NCBI GenBank assembly: GCA_024699045.1
Contig: JAILQK010000133.1
Coordinates: forward strand, 1-62,242
Length of the DNA stretch: 62,242 bases
Direction: 5' to 3'
From: Lachnospiraceae bacterium
GTDB taxonomy: Bacteria > Bacillota > Clostridia > Lachnospirales > Lachnospiraceae
Shown: piece after piece, positions 16,957-25,575 of the stretch
Position numbering within the stretch: position 1 is the first letter of the stretch
Layout of the letters: the number at the start of each line of letters is the position of its first letter
Made by a program: the position numbers and the translations under genes
Notes under the pieces: model-generated
Databases searched by the model: none
What the model saw: only the letters and a program-made list of their open reading frames with translations
What the model was told of the DNA's origin: nothing

Positions 16957-18528
16957 ATGGTTCATCAGTCACTGTACAGAAAATACAGACCTAAAAGATT
17001 TGCAGATGTTACGGGACAGGATCCCATAGTCAGGGCCATCGGGAATCAGGTCATCACAGGAACGCTTGCGAATGCATATCTTTTTACGGGGACAAGGGGT
17101 ACGGGAAAGACAACCGTGGCAAAGATCTTTGCGAGGGCGGTCAACTGCGAAAATGTGCAGCCTGACGGCAGCCCCTGCGGAGAATGCCCAACCTGTAAAG
17201 GGATAGCGGACGGATCGCTTATGAACGTGATTGAGATCGATGCGGCGTCAAACAACGGTGTTGACAATGTCCGGACAATCATAGAGGAAGTGGCATACAG
17301 TCCCCAGAGCGGCAAGAAAAAGGTTTATATCATTGACGAGGCGCATATGCTTTCACCTGCAGCGGCCAACGCCCTGCTCAAGACGATCGAGGAGCCTCCC
17401 GATTACATGATGTTCATTCTTGCCACGACAGAGGCGGGATCGCTGCCCATCACCATCTTGTCCAGATGTCAGAGATATGATTTCAGGCGGATGACAGCTG
17501 ATGTGCTGGCCGCCAGAATGAAAAAGGTTCTTGCCGAAGAGAACAGGGAAGCCGAGGACAAAGCGATCTCATTCATAGCAAGACAGGCGGACGGATCGAT
17601 GAGAGACGCGCTTTCACTGCTTGATCAATGCATAGCTTTTAATCTGGGGGAGACTCTTACGTATGACAGGACTCTCGATATACTGGGAGCGGTCGACACG
17701 ACGGTTTATGACTCTCTTATGAAAGCGGTAACGGAAGGCCGCCTCAAGGATGCGGTCATGGTGCTTGATGATGCGGTAATGAAGGGCAGGGAAGTCCAGG
17801 CTTTTGTCATAGACTTTATATCTTATATGAGAAATCTGCTTCTTATTTCCGCAAACGGCAGCACCGGAGCGGATATTGCCGATATTCTGGGAGTATCTTC
17901 CGATACCTACGAGCGGATGGGACAGATCGCCGGCAAAACGGATGCGGATACATTGATGAGATACATCCGGATCTTTTCCGAGTTATCATCTGAGATCAAA
18001 TATTCTTCTCAAAAAAAGATATTGACGGAGATCGCCATAGTACGGATGATGCATCCCGAGATGCAGGAGGATGCTGCCTCACTGAGGCAGAGAATGGCGA
18101 TCCTGGAGAGAAAGCTTGACCGGATGGAGCGGGAAGGAGTAAAGACTGCAGGGGCAGCCGGCGCTCAGTCACCCCAACAGGTTACGGTAAAAAAAGTGCC
18201 GTTACCTGAGGCACTGCCGGCAGATGTTAAGATGGTCTGCGACAATTGGGGCAGGATAATACATGATGCCAAAGATATCGTAAGAGGGATACTCTCGGAG
18301 GCAAAGCCGTCGGTTGACAAGGATAAGCTTGTGATAGTCTGTAAGGATGAGATATCCGCCGGCTCACTGAAGGAAAATGCGAAAGAGCTGGAAGAGATAC
18401 TTGAACGGGAGACAAAGAAAGAGATCCGATTTGATATATACGGTCCTGCAAAAGGGGATGACCCGGAGACCAGATATCCCGATCTCGAATCCATGATCAA
18501 TTTCACGATCAATATAACAAACGAATAA
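16957..18528 (+). CDS. dnaX: DNA polymerase III subunit gamma/tau
   Basis: This is the clamp-loader ATPase of the replisome, 523 aa. The N terminus YRKYRPKRFADVTGQ is diagnostic. Walker A is GTRGTGKTT with K51, the zinc module uses C64, C74, C77 and C80, and the DEAH segment (IDEAHMLS) and the arginine-finger region ILSRCQRYDF follow. The C-terminal 150 residues form the variable tau-like region. It begins 11 nt after pfkA with only a weak Shine-Dalgarno, and ybaB follows after 12 nt. The dnaX-ybaB-recR order is the standard Firmicutes arrangement. Confidence 0.97.
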   Translation: MVHQSLYRKYRPKRFADVTGQDPIVRAIGNQVITGTLANAYLFTGTRGTGKTTVAKIFARAVNCENVQPDGSPCGECPTCKGIADGSLMNVIEIDAASNNGVDNVRTIIEEVAYSPQSGKKKVYIIDEAHMLSPAAANALLKTIEEPPDYMMFILATTEAGSLPITILSRCQRYDFRRMTADVLAARMKKVLAEENREAEDKAISFIARQADGSMRDALSLLDQCIAFNLGETLTYDRTLDILGAVDTTVYDSLMKAVTEGRLKDAVMVLDDAVMKGREVQAFVIDFISYMRNLLLISANGSTGADIADILGVSSDTYERMGQIAGKTDADTLMRYIRIFSELSSEIKYSSQKKILTEIAIVRMMHPEMQEDAASLRQRMAILERKLDRMEREGVKTAGAAGAQSPQQVTVKKVPLPEALPADVKMVCDNWGRIIHDAKDIVRGILSEAKPSVDKDKLVIVCKDEISAGSLKENAKELEEILERETKKEIRFDIYGPAKGDDPETRYPDLESMINFTINITNE

Positions 18529-18540
18529 GGAGTAACGAAC

Positions 18541-18882
18541 ATGTCAAAAAGAGGCGGTTTTCCGGGGGGAGGCATGCCCGGAAATATGAATAACCTTATG
18601 AAACAGGCACAGCGTATGCAGAGGCAGATGGCCGAAAAGCAGGAAGAGCTTGAAGGCAAGGAATATACCGCCGCAGCAGGAGGCGGTGCGGTAGAGGTTG
18701 TAGTGTCCGGAAAAAAGGAACTGACGAAGATCTCGATCTCCCCGGAGGCTTGCGATCCGGATGATGTCGAGATGCTTCAGGATATGATACTTGCGGCTGT
18801 AAATGAGGCCATGAAAAAAGCGGATGATGCTTCGGCTGCGGCGATGGGAAGCCTTACCGGCGGCCTGGGAGGTCTGATCTAG
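18541..18882 (+). CDS. ybaB: YbaB/EbfC-family nucleoid-associated protein
   Basis: The 113-aa dimeric DNA-binding protein has a Gly-rich N terminus (GGFPGGGMPGNMNNLMKQA), a long helix (QRMQRQMAEKQEEL) and a beta hairpin containing GGGAVEVVVSGKKELTKISI. This gene almost always lies between dnaX and recR, as here. It is thought to influence DNA organisation or recombinational repair. An AGGAGT Shine-Dalgarno lies before the ATG. Confidence 0.95.
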   Translation: MSKRGGFPGGGMPGNMNNLMKQAQRMQRQMAEKQEELEGKEYTAAAGGGAVEVVVSGKKELTKISISPEACDPDDVEMLQDMILAAVNEAMKKADDASAAAMGSLTGGLGGLI

Positions 18883-18887
18883 CCGGC

Positions 18888-19487
18888 ATGAAACTTTACT
18901 CCGGAAAGATGAACAGACTGGTGGAAGAGCTGGCTGCTCTTCCCGGAATTGGGGAAAAGTCTGCGGGCAGGCTGGCGGATCACCTGATCAGAATGCCGAA
19001 AGAAAGGGTTCAAAAGCTTACAGACGCAATAACCGATGCCAGAGAAAACGTTCATTTCTGCAGGGAATGTTTCACCCTTACCGATGCGGAGATCTGTCCG
19101 GTATGTGCCAATGATACCAGGGATCATGAAACCATAATGGTCGTTGAAGACACCCGTGACATGCAGGCCTATGAGAAAACGGGAAAATATGCAGGGGTCT
19201 ATCATGTACTTCAGGGCGCTATATCTCCCATGCTTGGGATCGGTCCCAATGACATACGGCTTAAAGAACTTATGAACAGGCTTGAGGCAAAAGATATAAA
19301 GGAGGTTATAATAGCGACAAATTCATCGCTTGAGGGGGAGACCACAGCGATGTATATAAGTAAGCTGATAAAGCCTGCGGGAATTAAAGTTACAAGAATA
19401 GCAAGCGGAGTGCCTGTGGGGGGCGATCTGGAGAATATAGACGAGATCACGCTGCTCAGGGCTCTTGACGGACGAGTGGAACTTTGA
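18888..19487 (+). CDS. recR: Recombination mediator RecR
   Basis: RecR works with RecO, and in some cases RecF, to load RecA on SSB-coated single-stranded DNA. The 199-aa length is standard. It shows the helix-hairpin-helix region (ALPGIGEKSAGRLADHLI), the zinc finger C-x2-C-x12-C-x2-C pattern in CRECFTLTDAEICPVC (about residues 56-71), a Toprim domain starting MVVEDTRDM, and the C-terminal GVPVGGDLENIDEITLLRAL. It starts 5 nt after ybaB. Confidence 0.97.
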   Translation: MKLYSGKMNRLVEELAALPGIGEKSAGRLADHLIRMPKERVQKLTDAITDARENVHFCRECFTLTDAEICPVCANDTRDHETIMVVEDTRDMQAYEKTGKYAGVYHVLQGAISPMLGIGPNDIRLKELMNRLEAKDIKEVIIATNSSLEGETTAMYISKLIKPAGIKVTRIASGVPVGGDLENIDEITLLRALDGRVEL

Positions 19488-19511
19488 AAAAGTATAGGAG
19501 GCTGAAAGTCA

Positions 19512-20516
19512 ATGGACAATAAGGTGTTTGAGCTTACAAATAAAAACGGGATGAAGGTAAAGCTAACGGATTTTGGGGCGAACATTATGGAAATATGGGC
19601 GCCTGACAGAAACGGCAAGGTACAGGATGTTGTCATGGGATTTGACTCTCCCGAAGAATATAAGGATAACGGATGCTTTTTCGGAGCATGCATAGGACGT
19701 ATGGCAAATCGTATCAATGATGCAAAGTTTTCTATAGATGGCAAGGAATATAAGCTTAAGGTGAATGATGGGAAGAACAACCTTCATACCGATGCCGATA
19801 CCGGATTTCATAAAATGCACTGGGATGGGACACAGGACGGAAACAGCGTCATATTCAGGTTCACAAGTCCTGACGGTGACGGAGGGTTTCCCGGAAAGCT
19901 TGATATGACAGTGACTTATACGCTTACGGAGGAGAACGGTCTCAAGATCCATTATGAGGGCATATCGGACAAGAAGACCCTGATAAACTGTACAAATCAT
20001 TCATACTTCAATCTGAGCGGAGATCTTTCGAGTTCGATCCACGATCATGAATTAAAGCTCTGGTCGCATCAGTACACTCCGGTAGTGGCGGGAGCCATAC
20101 CGACGGGAGAGATCACGAAAACAGCGGGAACGGTTTTTGATTTCAGCGATTTCAGACAGGTAGGTAAAAATATTGATGATGATCTCGAACAGCTTACTCT
20201 TGTTCAGGGTTATGATCACAACTTTGTGCTCGATCATCTGACCGGCGATTATACGCAGGTTGCGGAGGTAAGGTGTGACAGATCCGGAAGAAAGATGGAG
20301 GTTTATACGGATCTTCCGTGCATACAGTTCTATGCGGGCAACTGCATTTCGCCTCAGACGGGAAAGGGCGGCGTTAAGTACGATAAAAGACAGGCTCTTT
20401 GTCTTGAGACTCAGTACGCACCGGATGCGGTCAATCAGCCGGGATTCGAAAAACCCATATTTGAGGCGGGACAAAAATATGATACCGTTACGGAGTACAG
20501 ATTCGGAACATACTGA
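19512..20516 (+). CDS. galM: Aldose 1-epimerase (mutarotase)
   Basis: The 334-aa protein is cytoplasmic and interconverts alpha and beta anomers of hexoses or pentoses such as galactose, glucose and arabinose. Family hallmarks are FGANIMEIWAPD, the GRMANRI segment (about 62), the catalytic NHSYFNLSG motif (about 161-169) with its histidine, the YDHNFVL segment and the C-terminal LETQYAPDAVNQPG with the catalytic glutamate. AGGAGG precedes the ATG. It is followed by an AraD-type epimerase and transketolase genes, which favours a role in sugar entry to the pentose phosphate pathway. Confidence 0.93.
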   Translation: MDNKVFELTNKNGMKVKLTDFGANIMEIWAPDRNGKVQDVVMGFDSPEEYKDNGCFFGACIGRMANRINDAKFSIDGKEYKLKVNDGKNNLHTDADTGFHKMHWDGTQDGNSVIFRFTSPDGDGGFPGKLDMTVTYTLTEENGLKIHYEGISDKKTLINCTNHSYFNLSGDLSSSIHDHELKLWSHQYTPVVAGAIPTGEITKTAGTVFDFSDFRQVGKNIDDDLEQLTLVQGYDHNFVLDHLTGDYTQVAEVRCDRSGRKMEVYTDLPCIQFYAGNCISPQTGKGGVKYDKRQALCLETQYAPDAVNQPGFEKPIFEAGQKYDTVTEYRFGTY

Positions 20517-20552
20517 TCCGAACTGCTTCAGCTAAAGAATTGGAGGAATGAT

Positions 20553-21245
20553 ATGCTTGAAGAGTTAAAAAAAGAAGTTTATGAGGCAAATATGCTGTTG
20601 CCGAAGCATGACCTGGTGACCTTTACCTGGGGAAATGTCAGCGGAGTTGACCGGGATAAAGGCGTTTTCGTCATAAAACCCTCAGGAGTGCCGTATGAAG
20701 AGCTTACCCCGGATGATATGGTCGTAGTAGACTTCGACGGGAAAAAGGTTGAGGGAAAGCTGAACCCGTCATCGGATACGGCAACCCATGCAGTGCTTTA
20801 CACCAAATTCAAGGATATAGGCGGAGTGGTCCATACTCACAGTCCCTGGGCTACGAGCTGGGCTCAGGCGGGAAGATCCATTCCCTGCTACGGTACCACG
20901 CATGCGGATTATTTTTACGGCAGTGTACCCTGCCTTCGCGTACTGACCCGTGAGGAGATGGACGACGGATATGAAAAGAACACCGGGGTGCTCATAACGG
21001 ATTACTTTGAGGATAAGGATCATAATGCCGTTCAGGCAGTGTTATGTAAAAATCACGGCCCGTTTACATGGGGCAAGGATGCGGAGGATGCCGTCCATTG
21101 CGCCGTGGTGCTGGAAGAAGTGGCAAAGATGGCATGCCGTACCGAAATGATAAATCCTAAGGTGGAGATAACTCCCCAGCACCTTATGGATAAGCATTAT
21201 TACAGAAAACACGGGGAGAATGCGTACTACGGACAGGGTAATTAA
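20553..21245 (+). CDS. araD: L-ribulose-5-phosphate 4-epimerase
   Basis: This 230-aa class II aldolase-fold, metal-dependent enzyme converts L-ribulose 5-phosphate to D-xylulose 5-phosphate. The diagnostic segments are TFTWGNVSG (substrate phosphate), PSSDTATHAVLY, the metal-binding HTHSPWATSWAQAGR, GTTHADYF, and the third metal ligand in KNHGPFTWG. Length and motifs match AraD rather than fuculose aldolase. It lies between galM and transketolase, whose substrate is its product. Araban-specific genes such as araA are absent from the window; the FGGY kinase at 783 could supply the substrate. Confidence 0.95.
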   Translation: MLEELKKEVYEANMLLPKHDLVTFTWGNVSGVDRDKGVFVIKPSGVPYEELTPDDMVVVDFDGKKVEGKLNPSSDTATHAVLYTKFKDIGGVVHTHSPWATSWAQAGRSIPCYGTTHADYFYGSVPCLRVLTREEMDDGYEKNTGVLITDYFEDKDHNAVQAVLCKNHGPFTWGKDAEDAVHCAVVLEEVAKMACRTEMINPKVEITPQHLMDKHYYRKHGENAYYGQGN

Positions 21246-21294
21246 GGTGAGACGATCACTTTAACAATATACAATATGCTATCAGGAGGTATAC

Positions 21295-22125
21295 ATGGAC
21301 AAGAAAGAATTACAACAGACTGCCGTTAAAGTCCGTAAAGGGATAGTAACTGCGGTACATGCGGCAAAAGCCGGTCATCCGGGCGGCTCTCTCTCTGCAG
21401 CGGATATTTTTACGTATCTGTATTTTAAGGAAATGAATATAGATCCGAAGGATCCGAGAAAGCCTGACAGAGACAGGTTTGTATTGTCAAAGGGGCACAC
21501 GGCTCCCGGTCTTTATTCCGCAATGGCAAACAGAGGTTATTTCCCCGTGGATGAGCTTACAACACTTAGAAAGCTCGGGTCAAAGCTTCAGGGACATCCC
21601 AATATGAACGATGTTCCCGGCATAGATATGTCGTCGGGATCGCTTGGACAGGGGCTTTCGGCAGCAGACGGAATGGCGCTTGCCGCAAAGCTCGACGGGA
21701 AGAGTTACCGTGTATACTGTCTTTGCGGGGATGGCGAGCTTCAGGAGGGACAGATCTGGGAAGCGGCTATGTTTGCGGGTGCAAAAGGGCTGGATAACCT
21801 TTGTGTCATAGTAGACAATAATAATCTGCAGATCGACGGCACCATAGAGCAGGTATGCTCTCCTTATCCCATTGACAAAAAATTTGAAGCCTTTAATTTC
21901 CATGTGATCAATATAGACGGGAATGATTTTGACCAGATAGAAAAGGCATTTGAGGAAGCCAGATCCACAAAAGGACAGCCAACCTGTATCGTTGCAAAGA
22001 CGGTAAAGGGAAAGGGAGTTTCTTTCATGGAGAATAATGTGAGCTGGCACGGAACGGCGCCGAACGACGAGCAGTATGCCGTGGCTATGGCAGACCTCGA
22101 TAAATTAGAGGAGGGCTTAAAATGA
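21295..22125 (+). CDS. tktA: Transketolase, N-terminal subunit
   Basis: The 276-aa subunit is the thiamine diphosphate pyrophosphate-binding half of the two-gene transketolase used by many Clostridia. AKAGHPGGSLSAADI, LSKGHTAPGLYSAMANRG and the thiamine-binding GDGELQEGQIWEAAMFAG...NNN motif are present. It transfers two-carbon units in the pentose phosphate pathway. An AGGAGGT Shine-Dalgarno precedes the ATG. The stop overlaps the start of the C-terminal subunit by 4 nt, which supports equimolar synthesis. Confidence 0.97.
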   Translation: MDKKELQQTAVKVRKGIVTAVHAAKAGHPGGSLSAADIFTYLYFKEMNIDPKDPRKPDRDRFVLSKGHTAPGLYSAMANRGYFPVDELTTLRKLGSKLQGHPNMNDVPGIDMSSGSLGQGLSAADGMALAAKLDGKSYRVYCLCGDGELQEGQIWEAAMFAGAKGLDNLCVIVDNNNLQIDGTIEQVCSPYPIDKKFEAFNFHVINIDGNDFDQIEKAFEEARSTKGQPTCIVAKTVKGKGVSFMENNVSWHGTAPNDEQYAVAMADLDKLEEGLK

Positions 22126-23063
22126 GTGAAGAGATCAAAAAAGTAGCTACCAGACAGAGCTATGGAGAGGCATTGGCAGAGCTTGGTGATCAGTATCCTG
22201 ATCTTGTGGTCCTTGATGCGGATCTTGCCAATGCGACAAAGACAGGGATCTTTCAGAAGAAATATCCTGACAGACATATAGACTGCGGTATCGCGGAAGC
22301 TGATATGACAGGTATAGCGGCAGGGCTTGCAACATGCGGCAAGATACCGTTTATGAGTTCGTTCGCCATGTTCGCATCAGGGAGGAACTTCGAACAGGTG
22401 CGAAACTCCATAGGTTATCCGCACCTCAATGTCAAGATAGGAGCCACTCATGCGGGAATTACCGTAGGAGAGGACGGAGCATCCCATCAGTGTCTTGAAG
22501 ATCTGGCGCTTATGAGGACAATCCCCGGAATGACGGTTGTATGCCCTTCGGATGATGTGGAGACTAAGGCAGCGGTTAAAGCGGCGCTCGATATGAAGGG
22601 ACCTTTTTATATGAGGACCAGCCGGGCGGCCACACCGGTGATCAATGACAGGCCCGACTACAAGTTTGAGCTTGGTAAAGGGATCCTGATGAAGGAAGGT
22701 TCCGATATAACTATAATCGCGACCGGGGTGGAAGTGAGTTATGCACTTGAGGCGGCCGGACTCCTCGAAGCGGACGGGGTTTCTGTAAGAGTCATAAATA
22801 TCCATACGATCAAGCCTCTTGATGAGGAGATCGTGCTCAAGGCCGCAAAGGAGACAAAGAAGATCTTTACCGTTGAAGAAGCTACGGTGATAGGAGGACT
22901 CGGTTCAGCCGTTACGGAGCTTACCGCTGCAAAGAATCCGGCCGAAGTGCATCGCATCGGTATTCAGGATGTGTTCGGAGAATCCGGATCCTGGTCCGGG
23001 CTTCTTGAAAAGTATCAGCTTGACGGAAAAGGGATATATGGACAGATAAAGAGCATGCTCTGA
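22122..23063 (+). CDS. tktB: Transketolase, C-terminal subunit
   Basis: The 313-aa subunit carries the pyrimidine-binding domain, including the catalytic-type glutamate in the CGIAEADMTGIAAGLA segment (about 50-65), THAGITVGEDGASHQ, and the C-terminal transketolase domain (TIKPLDEEIVLKAAKETKKIFTVEEATVIGGLGSAV). It acts with the upstream N-terminal subunit. The start codon overlaps the stop of that gene. No clear terminator follows before the next gene, whose promoter starts only 3 nt after this stop. Confidence 0.96.
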   Translation: MSEEIKKVATRQSYGEALAELGDQYPDLVVLDADLANATKTGIFQKKYPDRHIDCGIAEADMTGIAAGLATCGKIPFMSSFAMFASGRNFEQVRNSIGYPHLNVKIGATHAGITVGEDGASHQCLEDLALMRTIPGMTVVCPSDDVETKAAVKAALDMKGPFYMRTSRAATPVINDRPDYKFELGKGILMKEGSDITIIATGVEVSYALEAAGLLEADGVSVRVINIHTIKPLDEEIVLKAAKETKKIFTVEEATVIGGLGSAVTELTAAKNPAEVHRIGIQDVFGESGSWSGLLEKYQLDGKGIYGQIKSML

Positions 23064-23066
23064 TTT

Positions 23067-23094
23067 TTGCATCTTCTGACTTATGTGGTAAAAT
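23067..23094 (+). promoter_or_regulatory. Promoter abutting the DUF5711 start codon
   Basis: TTGCAT (23067-23072), a 16-nt spacer and TAAAAT (23089-23094) preceded by TGG (extended -10). Only 6 nt separate the -10 box from the ATG at 23101, so the transcript should begin at about the start codon. Confidence 0.6.
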
Positions 23095-23100
23095 ATCCGC

Positions 23101-24288
23101 ATGTCAGGTTTTACTTTAATAAAAGGAAACAGATCGGCAGAAGACGGAAATGCCGATAGAGAGATCCTGAAGCATCGTATCAGGAAGGTACTCAGGGTCG
23201 CGGCGCTGACTGCGGCCCTGATTTTTGTCATCTGGTTTATTCATCGTCTGTATCAGAACACCACTTTCAATGATTATGAAATTTTGTCAAAGGCAGTCCG
23301 GCAGGATTCGGAGACATCCGAATACATCGCATACAACGGTCATATCCTGAAACTGTCCAGGGACGGAGCTGAAGCCTTTGAGGGAACCGGGAAAGCCATA
23401 TGGAACGTTACATATGAAATGCAGGATCCAAAAGCGGCCACCTGCGGAGATTTTGTCGCGATAGCGGATGAGCAGGGCACGGAGATATATGTCGCATCCG
23501 CGGCGGAAGATATGCACAAGATATCGACCAAACTTCCGGTAATGGACATCAGTGTGTCAAAGCAGGGGGTGGTGGCTGCGGTACTGGAGGATGCCGGGAC
23601 ATCATGGATCCGGCTTTACGATAAGACCGGAAATGAATTGGCGTCAATAAAATGTACGATGTCGGAGAGCGGATATCCGATGGATATATCGATATCGCCC
23701 TCCGGTTATCTGCTGGCGGTCGCATATTCCCGGGTAGAAGGCGATTCCATGAGGAGTTCTGTCGCATTCTATAATTTCGGAGAGGTGGGCGCGAATGAGA
23801 GCGACCATTATATGAGCGGGTATGATTTCACCGGGACGATGATCCCGAGAGTCAAGTTCTTAAACGATTCCACCGCATTTGCGATAGGAACGGATAAAAT
23901 GATCATTTTCGGGGGAGATCAGAAACCGGAAAAAAAATATGAATACAGCTTCGACAGCAGGATAAAGGGGGTCTTTTACAGCGAAGACCGTATAGTTCTT
24001 GTAAGGGAGAGCGCTATCGAAGGTGGATTTTCTGCGTCGGTATTCAATCTGTCCGGTGAGGAGCTGCTCACGATCCCGTTTGATTTTGATTATATTGATG
24101 TACAGGTCAGCAAAAAGAGGATAGTGATATACAGTGATACACATATGATGATATGTGATATGAGAGGTACCGTAAAATACGACGGAGCGCTTGACGATTC
24201 CACTCTGCTGGTGTCCGCAACAGACAATACGAGAAGATATATACTGGTGAACCGGGAGACCGTCAAGCTGATACAGCTTATCAAATAA
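23101..24288 (+). CDS. Membrane-anchored DUF5711-type protein
   Basis: The 395-aa protein has a basic cytoplasmic N terminus (residues 1-33), a single membrane anchor at about 34-53, and a large extracytoplasmic part made of short repeated beta segments, such as NGHILKLSRDGAEAF, VVAAVLEDAGTSWIRLYDKTG and DISISPSGYLLAVAYSR. These look like propeller blades. The layout matches the clostridial DUF5711 family, of unknown function. There is no Shine-Dalgarno; a promoter ends 6 nt before the ATG. A CvpA-like membrane protein follows after 11 nt, so the two may form a small envelope unit. Confidence 0.75.
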   Translation: MSGFTLIKGNRSAEDGNADREILKHRIRKVLRVAALTAALIFVIWFIHRLYQNTTFNDYEILSKAVRQDSETSEYIAYNGHILKLSRDGAEAFEGTGKAIWNVTYEMQDPKAATCGDFVAIADEQGTEIYVASAAEDMHKISTKLPVMDISVSKQGVVAAVLEDAGTSWIRLYDKTGNELASIKCTMSESGYPMDISISPSGYLLAVAYSRVEGDSMRSSVAFYNFGEVGANESDHYMSGYDFTGTMIPRVKFLNDSTAFAIGTDKMIIFGGDQKPEKKYEYSFDSRIKGVFYSEDRIVLVRESAIEGGFSASVFNLSGEELLTIPFDFDYIDVQVSKKRIVIYSDTHMMICDMRGTVKYDGALDDSTLLVSATDNTRRYILVNRETVKLIQLIK

Positions 24289-24299
24289 AGAGGTGTCTG

Positions 24300-24806
24300 A
24301 TGGATCCCAACATATTGTTTTTCGGTATAATAGCAATACTTCTGGTCTGTTTTTTCTCCGGACGGAGAGCCGGGCTTATATGTACGCTTATCCCTGTCGT
24401 TTCGGCACTGGCTTCATTCTGGCTGCTTACAGCGGCCGTTCCGGTATTCAGGGAAGATATCACAGGGGAGATCTCGGAATTTGCTTTTCGTGATGCACTG
24501 ATAGATGTTGCGGCATTTGCGGTATCGTTCTTTTTGCTCAGATGGATCATCAGGAGGATACTGAAATTTTTCAAGCTGATCGGGGATGCTCCGGTACTGG
24601 GAAGCGTAAACCGTCTGCTCGGCGGCGTCGTCGGGTTTATAGGCGGACTCATACTGATCTGGGGAATATTCTTTTTTCTGCTCTTGTTCTACGGACCACA
24701 GGAGCTGCCGCAATTTTACAATGCCATAGGGCAAAATGAATTCGTAAAGCTTCTATATAATAACAATCTCCTGATGACATTTATCAATTTCTTTATTTTC
24801 ACTTAA
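24300..24806 (+). CDS. CvpA-family membrane protein
   Basis: The 168-aa protein has four predicted membrane segments (about residues 5-22, 27-46, 64-82 and 105-130) with a basic RWIIRRILKFFKLI stretch after the third and a GSVNRLLGGVVGFIGGLIL segment typical of CvpA. In E. coli CvpA is linked to colicin V production and envelope stress; the role in Firmicutes is unclear. GAGGTG precedes the ATG. It follows the DUF5711 gene by 11 nt. No convincing terminator is seen between it and the ribosomal promoter. Confidence 0.8.
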   Translation: MDPNILFFGIIAILLVCFFSGRRAGLICTLIPVVSALASFWLLTAAVPVFREDITGEISEFAFRDALIDVAAFAVSFFLLRWIIRRILKFFKLIGDAPVLGSVNRLLGGVVGFIGGLILIWGIFFFLLLFYGPQELPQFYNAIGQNEFVKLLYNNNLLMTFINFFIFT

Positions 24807-24875
24807 TGATATTAGTGGGTTTGTTCAATGGATACCACAAGATATTCTGTCTGAAGAAAAAAAACAAAATTTTTC

Positions 24876-24904
24876 TTGCAATGACCCTGAAACTGTGTTA
24901 ATCT
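24876..24904 (+). promoter_or_regulatory. Main promoter of the S10 ribosomal superoperon
   Basis: TTGCAA (24876-24881), a 17-nt spacer and TAATCT (24899-24904). The predicted transcription start is near 24911, about 277 nt before rpsJ. No gene lies between the promoter and rpsJ. Confidence 0.7.
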
Positions 24905-24910
24905 AGCACT

Positions 24911-25187
24911 TGCCGTGACGCGATAGCAAAGAAGCGGAAGTTGCTGCCGTCGGGTCGACATCTGTGGTGTCGGGATCCGGATAAGGCAGGTAATTTCGTG
25001 GAGCGAATGTCAAGTCATCGATACTGGCGACGAAGTCACTGTACAGCGATTGGATGGAGCGAAGCCCGCAGGGAACTGGCTCCGGACATAGATAAGCCTG
25101 AAATTGTGTTTTATATATATAGGACACACGCGGCAATGTGTACAGTCACCGATCCAAATTTTTATTATTAAGGAGGCGACTTTTTTT
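24911..25187 (+). ncRNA. Structured 5' leader of the S10 operon (candidate autoregulatory r-protein leader)
   Basis: This 277-nt untranslated leader can form several hairpins read directly from the sequence: GACG/CGTC (24917-24920 with 24948-24951) enclosing AGCAA/TTGCT (24925-24929 with 24941-24945); CGACA/TGTCG (24956-24960 with 24968-24972); TTCG/CGAA (24995-24998 with 25004-25007); GGAGC/GCTCC (25056-25060 with 25079-25083); and ACACA/TGTGT (25124-25128 with 25137-25141). S10 operons in other bacteria are controlled by an L4-binding leader, and computational S10 leader motifs have been proposed for Clostridia. I cannot confirm which ligand acts here. No stem followed by a T-run is obvious. 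Confidence 0.6.
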
Positions 25188-25508
25188 ATGGCAAAACAGA
25201 TTATGAGGATCACGCTCAAGGCATATGACCATGAGCTTGTCGATCAGTCAGCAGCAAAGATCATCGAGGCGGTAAGAAAGAACGGATCCGATGTTTCGGG
25301 GCCGGTACCTCTTCCGACCAAGAAAGAGGTGATCACTATCCTTCGTGCGGTGCATAAGTATAAGGATTCGAGAGAGCAGTTTGAGCAGAGAACGCACAAA
25401 AGGCTTATCGATGTGATCGCACCTACGCAGAAGACGGTGGATGTACTTCAGCGTCTTGAGATGCCTGCCGGCGTGCATATCGACATTAAGATGAAGGAAA
25501 AGAACTGA
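25188..25508 (+). CDS. rpsJ: 30S ribosomal protein S10 (NusE)
   Basis: The 106-aa protein is also the NusE antitermination factor. It has the standard [17 protein letters not shown] opening, the [26 protein letters not shown] loop and the [10 protein letters not shown] ending. I chose the ATG at 25188 for its AAGGAGG (25170-25176) and family length; an upstream in-frame start would add 28 residues of leader-encoded sequence. It is the first gene of the ribosomal superoperon. Confidence 0.98.
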   Translation: MAKQIMRITLKAYDHELVDQSAAKIIEAVRKNGSDVSGPVPLPTKKEVITILRAVHKYKDSREQFEQRTHKRLIDVIAPTQKTVDVLQRLEMPAGVHIDIKMKEKN

Positions 25509-25575
25509 TCAGGAAGTGCGTAATGAACGCATGCGTTAAGGCAGAGCGTTCCGAGGCGCAGAAAGGAAGCAGAAG

